The notes under the pieces are model-generated. The model ran no database searches. It worked only from the letters and a program-made list of their open reading frames with translations, and was not told the origin of the DNA. Of a stretch of 54,498 nucleotides of DNA, positions 1 through 11,534 are shown one piece after another; position 1 is the stretch's first letter; every line of letters begins with the position of its first letter. This stretch comes from Hydnum rufescens UP504. Its lineage: Eukaryota; Basidiomycota; Agaricomycetes; Cantharellales; Hydnaceae. The position numbers and the translations under genes were made by a program. The stretch covers positions 3,263 to 57,760 of the forward strand of contig MU129113.1 in assembly GCA_014904985.1 (NCBI GenBank). The letters run 5' to 3'.

Positions 1-1969
1 AGGAGATTTTTGCTCAGCCATTATGGGATTAAAGGGTACACTCTTCTCCCCATCTATGCTACAATGGGATGCCCTGCCAATTTGCTTGTACTCTACCCTC
101 ACGTTCCTAATGTTTTAGATGGTTTAAATTTCCATGGATAGCAGTGCGTTCATTTGGACCACTCCATAATCCATTCATACCTTGGAATTTGTAGAGCCCC
201 CCCCATTGCAGAATAGTGGGTCCTTCCTCACATTCTCCTCCTTGTTGGAGCTCCCCCACCAGTCTTGGCCATATCTTCCTCAATTCTTGCCAATTTTACT
301 TGATTTTAATGTTCAAGGACATTGTTCATCGTATCGCACATATATTCATATAGGTGAAGCTTTGGCGCAGCCATTCGGAGCAATGTTGAAACTCCCTCCA
401 CCACCTCTCCCTCCTTGGGCCTTCAAATCCCATCCCTTTCATTCTCTTACCAAAAACAGAAATTTTAATGGGTTTCTCATTCCAAGTGAAATGATTAGTC
501 TTCCTGTCTTATTTTTTCCTACCATGGCATCCCCCAGTTTTGGACTGTCAAGCTAGTGTTTCAGTCCATGATTTCAAAATCCCTCTTACTCTTTTCCCTG
601 TACACTATCCAAAACACCCAAATGTGCCCGCCAAATGGATGTCCCCCTAAACCGCCTACTCGTCCATTCATGCCCTTTCCAATCAGTGTTGATTTGCACC
701 CACCGCAAACGCCGCCGAAGAACATGTCCCCTGGTCCACTTTTATGGCGTTACCATATACTCTGGAAAAGAGTTTCTTTTTTCTGGTCTTGGAAGGAATA
801 TCAAACACACAACAGGCCTGCCTTGCTAGAGGGCCAATCCTTTTTCTCTTCCACCAACAGACTTGCGCCACCACACGTGCCAGTCGTTGGGTGTGCTTTA
901 CCCACACAGCTATCCGAATGCGCATCAAGCCTGGGGCAGGTAGCCCAAATATTGAAGCGACCTAGAGGCTTGAAAGATCTTGTGATAAGGGCACAACTCT
1001 CTCCTCTTCTGGTGTTTCCCTCCTGTCCCGTGCCAGCTTTGCTTTTGGTGTTTTCTGTGTTCCCAGGATTCAAAGGTGCCAAATTCTCTGTTGTTAAAGC
1101 TCCAAGCCTTGGGAACTGGGTTTAAACCCTCAGCTGAATCGCTGCCTTCTTGCTTTTCTCTAAGGAATTTCCAACATTCCTTTCTGCCTTTATCCCAGCC
1201 TTCTGTATGCCCAGGTGGTTCAGTTGAGACTTTTGGAGTCCGAGAACCTGGGGGGCACTGCGGTTCAATATGTAACTTGATGTGAATTTAGTTCAATCAA
1301 AAGTCATTGGTATATATGGCAGAGTCCAGAGAATCTGAACAAGTACTTCTTGTTTTGCCCAGATCTTCCACCTAGTCTGAGAGAACTGGTGAAAACTTGT
1401 TGTGGTCCTACTGAGTGCTATCTGGGTTGGCCTGGTCTAGAGATTAATACTAGGGGGGACGTGTTCCGGCACAACATACACACGAACGTGTAAGGCCGTC
1501 CTGAGTCTGTGGGTAGGCCTTGACCAACGTGCCAGCATTAAATTCACGCCTGAGAGCCGAGATAGCAATACTTCACATTTGCTTCAACTGGGAGGAGGAA
1601 GACTACTTCGGACTTCTGGAGGCACTATTCACTTAATATAGAATATGGTGCAGCGGATGAGGAGTATCTGAGAGAGCACGAAGTCTAGGTAAATAGACAG
1701 AAAAAACAGAATCAAGTCTAAAGCTCAAAAGCTGACGTTGAATATTCCGATTTCTGTGAAGTGGTGGATAGGGGGGATTGGCATGAAATCAGCTTTCGGG
1801 GTACTGGCCATGCCGAGCATTCCCTTAAGGTAATGGGTGGAATAAATCTCCTAAGCTTGGTGTCCACGACTTGGACTTTTCTGGGTAATATCGGATATTT
1901 CAAACTTTTGGGAGAGAGCAAATTCCCCTGAACATGGGCAAATCTAATGTCTAAACACTGAGTTCTTCA

Positions 1970-2640
1970 TTGTTGGACGACTGATATTTTTTGATAGGTA
2001 TTTATTTTTAATACAGTTTCTGGGAGTTTTTAGTTTGCAAGTCGATCTGTATCAAAACTGATGGAGAAATTCGCAAAATACCCCTTAAGAGTTATGAATT
2101 AGGTGGTAAAATTCATTCCAGGAGGCTCAATTCGTATCCGGTTCTGTGTATTTGCGTTATTTCGATTAGATGTGAATCACAGATTTCAGGGAGTGTTATT
2201 TTTGAGTGTATGGATCAAAATGACTGGAACGACGAGAAAACTTCTTAAGATCAGTGTAATTTGAAGTAATCTCATGGACACTTCTTTTTGATCGGAATAA
2301 ACACATTACATCAGTATAGATTCAATAGCGTTATTAATATGCCTTTCTGGACGATTGATTCACGGAGTCGATCCGATCAACAACGATGGAGAATTCAGCG
2401 AATACCATTAAGAGTACTGCATTTGCCCCTGATTATGCTAACAATCTGCGGAGTTTGGCTACGCCTGGATTTTACTAAATACAAGTCGCTGGTCCCCCCT
2501 TAACAGCAAGACAGGACACTTTGAGAAGGAACCAAGTCCAAATAAGGATGGGCAAGTTGAATTGCCATGTCCACCTAAAACAAGCTTGAGGTAGACATAA
2601 AATTCAATTACAATCCTGTGGGGGCCTGGTTGAAGACCCG
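1970..2640. repeat. Degenerate direct repeat, copy 1
   Basis: The 3' half shares ordered words with 3560-4060. These include a gagaattc/gagaatac word, then GCATTTGCCCCT, then a CCTGGATTT/CCGGATTTGG word, then CAAGTCCA..A with GGGCAAGTTGAATT, then GAGCTTG..GT..GACATAAA. Order and spacing are kept, but identity is low. The two copies are about 1.44 kb apart. They could be old LTRs or a tandem duplication. I found no clean TG..CA ends. Confidence 0.35.
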
Positions 2641-3559
2641 GCAATTTGCCTCATGTACAGGGTGAAGGAACATTGCTATTCACGTGTTTTCAAAGCATGG
2701 AAATTCAAGTTCCCTTTCGAAAATGAAGAAAAGCACCAACAAAATTGGAGCGAATATTTGTTTACATTCAGCAGTTCATTCATTGGATAATCTTGGCTCC
2801 TACTTATTACATCTTCTTTTGTTTTTCTTTTTTCCAAAATCAGTAACTATATAGTTATTATTTTATGTCTCTTGGTTCATGTTGCTTTACCCATTGTAGG
2901 CCTTGAATATATATTATGGCCAAGTAGTGAGGGCTGGATCCATAGGTTGGATGATTCCCCCCATTCAGTACGGTTGAGCAAGAGTGGATTGAAGTTTGGG
3001 CTGACTCAGGATGGGTAAAGCGTCCTTTGGATAAAATTGTGGATTCTCTGTAAGGCAAGTGTTGCCCAAGCAATCAAAGGAAGATTAAAGTTGAAATACA
3101 AAACCACACTGGGAGGCTCTTCACTTGAGGCCTGAATCTATGAGGTTTTATTAGTGGTTTTCATGCAGAAATCACCCTAAACCATGAGCAATACTTCAGT
3201 GCTTCAGACTTAGGGGAGGGAAGCAATGGATGTTGATGTTCTAACTTAATATACAGTTTGGTATGAGATGGAATATCCAGTAGAAGAAGGCACATAGGGC
3301 AAGTACACAGGAAATAAATCAAGTCAATCTTTGAAACTGACGAGATTTCAATTTACAAGTCAAACAAGGAAAGAAGCATAAATGGCTATTCCTCCTCCCT
3401 TTTGCACAGATTCCCTTGAAGAATTGGTGGAATAAGTCCTCCTGAATGTCCTCTCCATTTGATTAATGTATCTGGACAATAACCTTGAATTTGAAAATCA
3501 GAAGGGGATTGATTTGTTTTCCTGGAGACATGGGGGATTCACATGTAGAAAGCCAAATT

Positions 3560-4060
3560 CTTCATCATTTGGGATGCTCTAGATATCTTTGGATAGACAA
3601 TTTAAATGTCTTTCTGGCATGGTCATCATGAGTGAATTGGATGCAAATGGTGGAGAAAATTGAAAAATACTCCTGAGAGTATGTGTCAAATAATAAAATT
3701 GTTCTGGAGGCCTCAGTTTTCATCCGATACACATGTAATCACTATCATTCAATAGGTATTGATAATAGCTTTCAGGGCACTCTATTCTCGAGTGAATCAG
3801 ATTAACACTGACAGAGAAAACTGGAGAATACTCCTTGAGAGTGCCGCATTTGCCCCTATATCATGTGACTAGTCCATATTGGAACAGGAGGGCTTGCCAA
3901 TGCCGGATTTGGATTACATAACATAAACTCGCCAAGGCAGCAGGAAGTGTGGTGAAGGAATTGAAGGGGAATTCAAGTCCATATACAAATGGGAAGTTGA
4001 ATTTCCATATTCACAATAAATTGAGCTTGTGGTAAGACATAAAGTCTCCATGACAATTCA
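3560..4060. repeat. Degenerate direct repeat, copy 2
   Basis: Partner of 1970-2640, in the same orientation with the same order of shared words (GCATTTGCCCCT, then CCGGATTTGG, then GGGAAGTTGAATT, then GAGCTTGTGG..GACATAAA). It has no coding potential that I can support. Confidence 0.35.
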
Positions 4061-4620
4061 TGCCGACCACAAAATTGCCATGGCAAAGCCATGAATAACA
4101 TTCAAAGCCTTCAAAAACATTCCAGAACCTGCAGGCACTTTCTATTGATCTACTGGCTGCAGGAAATAAGTGGGAAAAGTTTAGGAAGGCTAGATAAGTG
4201 CAACTAAGTGATTGAAAAGAGTGACTAAGCAGACACTAAGTTGGGATTTACCGGATTTACTGGATTTACTGCTGATTTACTACTAGTAAAATGAGAGATA
4301 CAGCCTGGTCAGCCGATTATCAGCTAGATACTTCAAGGGTTGCATTTATATCTCTAACTAGATATCAGCCCCAGCCTAGTCAGCCAATTTCAGCAGGGGA
4401 ACTGGCAAATATAGTCATGGGGGGAATCAACTGGAGCAGGATCAAACAACATTGTGAGCGGAAGTACATGGATATATTAGTTGGGAGGTATCAGGATAGG
4501 TCCCGGCAAGCCTAGGAATGCCCCTGAATGGGTGAGCGGGCCATACAGGCTTTTCAGTAATCGGGATTACTTCTTTATTACTGTCTGTTCGTTCTCATTA
4601 TTACACATAATTATTCATTT

Positions 4621-4643
4621 ATTATATTATTATTATTATTATT
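4621..4643. repeat. (TTA)n microsatellite
   Basis: A short run of TTA/TAT triplets lies immediately outside the array. A similar TTA-rich tract at about 36158-36190 sits at the same relative place in the foldback element, which suggests it is part of the element family. Confidence 0.6.
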
Positions 4644-4806
4644 CTACTATCATACATGATGTATCCCCCCTGTCTCCCCCCATGTTTTTATTCAGTGGGG
4701 TCGCGGGTTTTCAGTCAGCGGGTTTATGAATGGCGGTTGCAGGTTTTGGGACCAGGGGGAGGGGGACCCGTTGGAGTAGGTGTAGGCTGTGGGGTCAGAA
4801 GAATAC

Positions 4807-6185
4807 CTGGAATAAACACTACATTAGTGAAAAAAAAGAAAAGCCACGCAAAAGGAGCAGCCTGTGCTGCTCCTTTTGCGCGATCATACTTGTAGCTTGA
4901 AATACATACCTTAAAAATCACCACACCCGCTTCAGCGGGTGTGGCTCGTACGGGTTCTCGGCATTGCGTCGCTTTGTGTCGTCATTGTGTGGGTGGTTTT
5001 TGTCATCCACATGGTCTCGTTCGGTGTGGGGCTTTGGCAGGTCATCGTTCGCGGGTTTCATTTGGCAGGCTGTTGCTTCAGGGGGGGGGTTCATTTGGCT
5101 GTTCGTTCTTAGTTGGCAGCCGTTCATTTCGTTGGTGGAAGTTCAGGCGATGATCTAGAAAAATCAATAGAATTAGTTAGCGATTGAAACCAGCGCAAAA
5201 AGAGCAGCACTGGCTGCTCTTTTTGCGCCGTTGGGGGTTACAAATGGTACTTACCTTAGATAGAACCACACACCCGCTACGGCGGGTGTGTGGTTCGTTC
5301 GGTCACTCGGTGGGCGCGTTGTCATTTGTCACGCTCGTCTGCTGGATTGCCGCTGGGGCCCTGGCTGGTTGTGCTCTTGTGGTTTCGCGGGTTTCGCCTG
5401 GTGCCTCAGACCAGTTATGGCCTAGAATAATACAACCATATATGAGTAAAATACTCAAAGCAGCGCAAAAAGAGCAGCTTTCGCTGCTCTTTTTGCGCTG
5501 CTGTACATATAGAAATTAAAAATGAACTTACCATAAATTACCACACACCCGCCGCAGCGGGTGTGTGGTTCATTTGGGGCATTCCCGGTTCATGGTTTAC
5601 GCCTTGTTTCGGGTCCTTGTTTGGTGGGTTGCTGTTCGGGGGTTGTGTTTGGCCTGTGTCCATGCGGTGGTTTGTCGCATTGGGGAAGGGGGCTTGTTTG
5701 GCGGGTCTTTACTTCGTGGGTTCCGGTTCAAGCGATCACCTGGGATAGTACATAAGATATTAGTTAAAGATTAAAACAAAAACCGGCGCAAAAAGTGCAG
5801 CATTCGTTGCACTTTTTGCACCGTTGGGTGTACTAAATTACTTACCTTACATAGAACCATGCACCCGCCGTGGCGGGTGTATGGTTCATACAGCCACTCG
5901 TTGGCTGCGTTCTTGCCTATGGTCTTGTTGGTCGCGGTTTCATTCGTTGTTTTTGCCTCGCATGTGTCTGCTTGGGGTTTGGCCATTCGCATGCCCGTTA
6001 TTAGGTGGGGTCCCACTTCATGCCCCGGATCAGGCCGCGATCTAAGAGAATAAAGATTAGTTAGTAAAGAGATTTAAAGCAGCGCAAAAAGAGCAGCTTT
6101 TGCTGCTCTTTTTGCGCTGTTGTATCTATTACAACAGAAAAACTTACCTTGTATGACCACACACCCGCTGCCGCGGGTGTGTGGT
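4807..6185 (-). repeat. Hairpin/intron tandem array 1 (five units, minus orientation)
   Basis: Five units alternate two palindromes. Stem S, based on GCGCAAAAAGAGCAGC, is centred near 4863, 5210, 5480, 5804 and 6099. Stem H, based on ACCACACACCCGC, is at 4921-4944, 5264-5295, 5541-5570, 5855-5886 and 6156-6185. On the minus strand each S stem lies inside an intron-like segment with a GTAAGT/GTATGT donor, CTAAC/CTAAT branch-like motif and TAG/CAG acceptor: 6147-6042, 5845-5740, 5531-5422, 5254-5155 and 4909-4807 (100-110 nt). Each H stem lies 8-12 nt upstream of the donor. Segments between introns (167-245 nt) often begin with an ATCGC-TGA-like word, are rich in TGA and AAC, and have no sustained reading frame. 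Transcription is not shown; the splicing is inferred from motifs and spacing. Confidence 0.75.
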
Positions 6186-6668
6186 TGTTGGCTTGCCTGT
6201 TCGGTGTGTGGCTGCGTAGTTTCGGAGACACGAACGCAACGCCGGCAATAGCCGGTACCCAAAAAGTGTCAAGTGCCAGCCCTTCCACTGTTAACTGTTC
6301 ATAAAAAAAATGCTTCCTAAGTCCAGATCGGGCCTCACAAAACTGAGGGTCCTCGCTGATCTAATATTTTGCAGGAAGCAAACTGATTTACCGCCTGGCA
6401 ACCGTGATCTCAGTTCCAACTGGGGCCGGGCCGGCCAACCGGGATTACTCCGGATTTACGGGGGTCCACGGCCATGTCCGGTAAATCGGTCAAAGTGTAG
6501 GTACTTAGAATAAGGCAATTACTCTATATGGGCATGGGCCCCAGTGTAGTTTGGTAGTGTTGAATCGCGGAGGGGCATGACTGAAATGAAATTTCATTTC
6601 AGTCGGTAATTATGGCCGAATCCTAATCCCAATGTTCCTAATCCGGCTCCCAGCCGATCGCGCTTTCT

Positions 6669-6859
6669 GGGTCTGTGCCGCCCTCGGCGCGTTCCGCGCC
6701 TACGCGGTATACAAATCAGATTCTCTTTCTTGTGTTTGTGCCTACTTGTATATCACTGTATTTAACGATTTTTTAGGTGTGCTAGTATGTGCTGAGGCAT
6801 CGGACAACTTACCTCATATCATCTTCAAGCTCCCTTTCTCTTCAAGTCCACGCCGTCTC
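6669..6859 (+). promoter_or_regulatory. 5' flank and probable 5'-UTR intron end of gene A
   Basis: This block lies upstream of the first conserved ATG of gene A and is duplicated at 32361-32660. It contains a pyrimidine-rich run ending TTTTTTAG before GTGTGCTAGTATGTGCTGAGG. Gene D has the same layout before its start (ACTTTTAG then GTGCACTAGTATGTG), which suggests the 3' end of a 5'-UTR intron. No TATA element is convincing. Confidence 0.4.
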
Positions 6860-9800
6860 ATGCTATCCAGACGATTCTGGAAAACTCCAAGACCTGGAGA
6901 CCCATCGCAATCACCCCCACCTAGTGATTCCATCCCTTCCGGATCCACCTCTACCTCCACCGCGCCACGCGCCAGCCCTGATCATCCAGCCGGATCTCAG
7001 CCAACGTATCCACCAAGCAAATCCCAGCCAACGTATCCAGATTACCTCCATGATCACCCTAGCTCCGGGTGGGATTCTGCACTCGTTCTGGCTTCGATTC
7101 GAGTTCGAATTCCTACTCTACCGGGGGCACTAGTGGGCCCCGTGACTCAAGTCCTCGATGTCGCATCGGAAATAAGTGAGGTCGCTAAAACCATGCGCGA
7201 CGGAAAAGAGGGATGCGTTCGACTTCTATTCCGTGTTACGATCTTTCTCGACTCTTTTGTGGATGAGCTGAAAGAGAGCAACGTTCCAATCCCTGATGGT
7301 TCGCCGACCGCCGTGAGGCTGTTTGCGTTAGAGAGGTGTGTTTCCCACCACAATCCTCCATTCTTTCTTTTAGGAACTCAAACGTATCTTTTTTTTCTGT
7401 TAGCAAATTGAAGGCAATCAAAACCGATGCAAAGCGTTGGTCTGAATTGGGCCCGCTGGATAGGTATCTCAAGCGTGAGGAAATCAAGACGGGACTATTG
7501 ATGCATGGAGAGAGTCTGATGGATTGCTTGAACATCCACCATGTGAGTGGCTGTTCGGCGTGCTCATTCTCGTGAAGCAAGAGCTTCCCTGATATTATCG
7601 TCAAGCTTGTGGCGTCTATGAGAGCATCTAATCTCGCAGACAGAATAGAAGCAATCATGTTCCCTGGTCCATCTGTATCTGTGTTAATAACTCGGAAAGA
7701 GGATCGTCAGGACCCATTGCCACTCCAGCCGGTGGCTTCGTCGTCAGCACCGCCGTCCGCGACGCCACCGTCAGCGGCGCCATCGTCAGCACCGCCATCG
7801 GTGACGTTGCAGTGCATTCAAGACTTTTTCCAGAGTCCAGCGGGTCAGGTGCTGTTCCAGAAGATTGAGGTGGCTGTGCAGACTCGTCTGGAAGAAGTGG
7901 GTTTACGGGCAACCCTGGCACCCCCTGGCTCAAGGTACCTGCCATTCTTGAGCCAAATACCTGATTGGGCTCATGAAAAATCAAACAGATCTCCAGCAAT
8001 GACTGTGCTGCAACCTGAGCATAACCATGATGTTTCAGGTCTCGACACCCAGATCTCCGAGCTTACGGCGAAAGTGGACAGCATCCTAGGGGATCTTGCT
8101 GTCCCCACCGAAACCCAAGAACGGTCTATGGGATGGAGAACTTACTGGTCACAGAGCGGGGATCCTGTCGATCAATTCCGCGAAACGGTGTCCACCACAC
8201 TGGGGCTTTTGAACGAGTTGCATAATACTGCCCAGGCCGAACTCGACGTGCCTACCCTGGTAGACAAAATGAGCCAATTACCATTGAATTTGTCCGACTT
8301 AGGTCTTTGGGATGAGGCCTTTGAGCTGCAGACTATCGTAGTTATTCTGCACCGGACGGGACAAGACGTGCCAGCCCTCGCTGCTTCTCTCACCGAGCTT
8401 TCCAGAGCGCTTTTACGTCTTGGCCGCCACGATGAAGCCCTCCCTAGGGCCGAGGAAGCCATACGCCTCTACCTCTCGCTAGTAGCAGATCGACCAGAGA
8501 TATTCCGCCCAGATCTTGCCTCTTCTTTCATCGCCCTGTCTGGTTGCCGTTCGGAATGTGGTCTCTATGAGGAAGCGCTCACCGCAATTGAACAGGCCGT
8601 AGACATTTACCGTTCACTAGCGAAAGAACAAGCTGATGTATTCCGTCCACACCTCGCTCGCAGCCTTGAGGATCTTGCTATAGATCTTTTGGAATTTGGA
8701 CACCGCAAGAAAGGACTCGAGGTGATTGAGGAGGCTGTCAGCATTTACCGCCTGCTGGCGGCGTATCGACCCGACATGTTCCGCCCATATCTCGCCCGCT
8801 CCCTTAACAATCTCTCCGCTCGCCTCTCTGAATCTGGCCGCCATCTGGAAGCACTTGGGGCAAGTGAGGAAGCCTTGAACATTCACCGTCGACTAGCTGC
8901 GGATCTACTTCATGTATTCCGTCCCCATCTGGCTCACTCCCTTGACACCCTCTCCACCAATCTTTCTCAATTTGGGCGCCATAAGGAAGCACTGGAGGCG
9001 AGTGAGGAGGCCGTGAGCCTTTATCGCCCACTGGCGGCAGATCGACCGAATGTATTTCGCGCCGATTTCGCTCACTCTCTTCACAATCTCTCTGCCCGTC
9101 TCTCCGAATTTGGTCGCCGAAAGGAAGCCCTCCAGTATAGCGAGGAGGCCGTGAGTATTTATCGCCCCCTAGCGGTCGATCGCCCCGATGTATTTCGATC
9201 ATCCCTTGCTCGCTCACTTGGGGACCTCTCCGTTCGTCTTTCAGGCTTTGGCCGCCGCGAGGAGGCATTGAAGGTATCTGAGGAGGTTGTGGGTATTTAT
9301 CGCTTGCTAGCAGCTGATCGGCCAGAAGCATTCCGCTCCGATCTTGCTCATTCATTAGGCAACTTTTCTATCTATCTCTCGGATCTTGGCCGACATCACA
9401 AGGCACTCAGGGCAAGTGAGGAGGCTGTGGAGATTTACCGGCCGTTGGCAAAGGGCCTACCTGATGTATTCCTCCCAGACCTAGCTCACTGCCTTGGTAA
9501 CCTCGCAGCTAATCTTACGCAATTTGGCCGACGTGAGGAAGCTCTCAAGGCAAATGAAGAGGCTGCGAACATTTACCGCCCGCTAGCAGCGGATCGACCG
9601 GTATTCCGGTCAGATTTCGCTGACTCTCTTCACAGCCTCTCCATTTGCCTTTCAGGAATTGGGCGCCGCGAGGAGACCCTCAAGACAACTGAGGAAGCCT
9701 TGGGTATTTATCGCGCACTAGCCACAGATCGACCGGATGTATTCCTTCCAGAACTTGCTCACTCTCTGGGCAACTTCTCTCTCTATCTTTCTGAATTTGG

Positions 9801-10820
9801 TCGCCATCGAGAGGCACTCGATGCATGTGAGGAGGCCGTGAAGATTTACCGTCCGTTGGCCGTGGATCTACCCAATGCATTCCAACCAGATCTTGCTCGC
9901 CAAATCAGCAATCTCTCCGGTCGCCTTACCGAATTTGGCCGCTATGTGGATGCACTCGAAGCGAGCGAGGAGGCGATAAGAATTTACCGTTCATTGGCAC
10001 AGGATCGGCCAGATGTGTTCCGTCCAGATCTCGCTCGTTGTCTAGGTAACCTCTCTGTCTCTCTTTCGAAATTTGGCCGTTTCCGGGAAGGAGCCAAGGC
10101 GAGCAAAGAGTCTGTGGTCTTTATCGGCTACTGTCGGTAGATCGCCCGGATGTGTTTCGTCCAGATCTTGCCAATGCTCTTAGCAATCTCTCTGTCTTCC
10201 TTTTGGAATTTGGCCGCCGTGAGGCAGCCCTCAAAGTGAGTGAGGAGACCGAGAGTATTTATCGCCCACTGGCGGCAGATCGACCAGATGTATTTCGTCC
10301 ACACCTTGCCCGCTCTGTCGGCAACCTCTCCGTCCATCTCTCGAGATTTGGACGTCACAAGGAGGCACTTGAGAAGAATGAGGAAGCCGTGAACATGTAC
10401 CGCTCACTGGCAGCGGATCGACCCAATGCATTCCGCTCAAACCTTGCCAACTCTCTTAGCAATATCTCCCGTCGTCTTTCGGAACTTGACCGCCATGAGG
10501 AAGCACTTGCAGCCATCGAAGAAGCCTTGAGCATTTACCGCCCGCTTGTGGCGGATCGACCCAGTGTCTTCAATTCCGACCTAGCGCGCTCACTCTCCAA
10601 CCTCTTCCACATTCTTTCTAATCTTGGTCGTATGCCTGAGGCTCTTCCGGTAATTCAAGAAACGGCGGACTTGCTACGACCTCTCGCGGCAGAGCACCCT
10701 GCCGTCTTTGCTAAAACTTTCGCCTCAGCACTGTCCAGGCTTTCACGTTGCCATTCTGGCATGGGGCAGCACGAGGAAGCGCTACGAGCTCAAACAGAGG
10801 CGGATGGTCTTGGCTTATAG
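6860..10820 (+). CDS. Gene A: helical-bundle/TPR protein, frameshifted
   Basis: Four introns-removed segments join in frame: introns 7336-7403, 7543-7581 (39 nt) and 7935-7988. I chose the ATG at 6860 because MLSR(R)FWK is kept in B and C; an in-frame ATG at 6632 is possible. Order: Pro/Ser/Thr-rich leader, a predicted all-helical domain (from about residue 80, beginning near PGALVGPVTQ) that resembles MLKL/HeLo-like N-terminal bundles of basidiomycete proteins, an Ala/Pro-rich linker, then 17 TPR-type repeats of 46 residues (pattern YRPLAADRPDVFRPDLA, then a GRREEAL motif). There is no NB-ARC or NACHT P-loop. Near 10116-10118 one G is missing relative to gene D, so the frame stops at 10140; repeats 13-17 continue in another frame to 10820. 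This is either a true mutation or a base-call error. A role in self/non-self recognition or cell death is inferred from the architecture only. Confidence 0.75.
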
Positions 10821-11534
10821 CCCTGTGCTGCATGGCCCTCATAAGAGTGTTACGTTCTGTGGGATGATCCATGACATATATGTCGGCACTATCTTGTGGA
10901 ACCCCCGATATTTGAGACTGGGCCGGGTACGGTGGAGTGTTACTGGGGAAGACAGGCAGATTCATCGTTTGTGACGTGGTGGCCCCTGCCTTTGTTGGGC
11001 CTATTTCCGTGTTTGATCGGTGTCGTCACGTCTGGGCTTTGGTTTCGAGTCGCTGTGGCCTTGAATTCAGGTTTCTTTGGCCGTGCTCCGCTGTAGTTCC
11101 CGTAATAAATCTGGTTACACATTTTGGTTCTGAGGGGTCTTTGTGATGGTGGCCGGTGTCTAACGATCCGACAATCGCGTATGTAGCTACAGGCGATCGC
11201 GACAGCGCTGCAGGCTCAAGGATTGGGAGTCACGAAAAAGATCCTGTACACATCCTTCCTCCTCTCCCATGTTAATTTCCTTTCGACGCCCATCCCACGC
11301 GGCAATTACTGTAGAGGTTGCGTAGGCTAATTGTGATTAGTCGATCTTTCGCTTCCTCTGCTGGGCACGGGAGGGCCAGGCGAATGAGAATTGCTTATAT
11401 GTAGCCCGGGATTTCCCGATTTCCTATTAAGTTTCCCTCTAACAGCATGCAGGTTGTACAGTAAATTATTTAATTGTCCTCAGGTATTGGATAACTTGCC
11501 TCGCATTGCCTTCGAGCTCATTTTCTCAGCTTCC
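10821..11534. other. Intergenic spacer between genes A and B
   Basis: No gene seen. It holds a block (about 11025-11230) with TTTTGGTTCTGAGGGGTCTT and ACAATCGCGTATGTA that recurs downstream of B (14885-15050) and C (18660-18800). This shows that the duplication unit includes the 3' flank. A TCCTCAG at 11478-11484 precedes the gene B start and may end a 5'-UTR intron. Confidence 0.6.

Larger units (their letters stand above)
1..4224. other. AT-rich region without a supportable gene
   Basis: No reading frame here is long, has a start in good context, or matches a family I recognise. CpG is visibly scarce, as in old methylated transposon sequence. On the minus strand around 880-1000 a frame contains WATCPRLDAHSDSC, which could be the tail of a gag-like Cys/His knuckle, but stops and shifts interrupt it on both sides. 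I read the stretch as decayed transposon sequence plus intergenic DNA. This is inference from composition. Confidence 0.4.
4225..6508. mobile_element. Candidate non-autonomous element carrying hairpin/intron array 1
   Basis: The outer sequences resemble imperfect inverted repeats. The left end has CTAAGCAGACACTAAG followed by GATTTACCGGA. The right end read in reverse has CTAAGTACCTACACTTTG followed by GATTTACCGGA. Internally there is a (TTA)n tract and then five hairpin/intron units in minus orientation. No transposase and no clear target duplication were found, so the exact limits are uncertain. The internal units are the same family as those in the 7-kb foldback element at 36003-43068. Confidence 0.4.

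Noticed and set aside
182..1285. Several overlapping open frames, and a possible Cys/His knuckle on the minus strand
   Set aside because: No frame is continuous with a recognisable domain. The knuckle lacks its first Cys and is bounded by stops.
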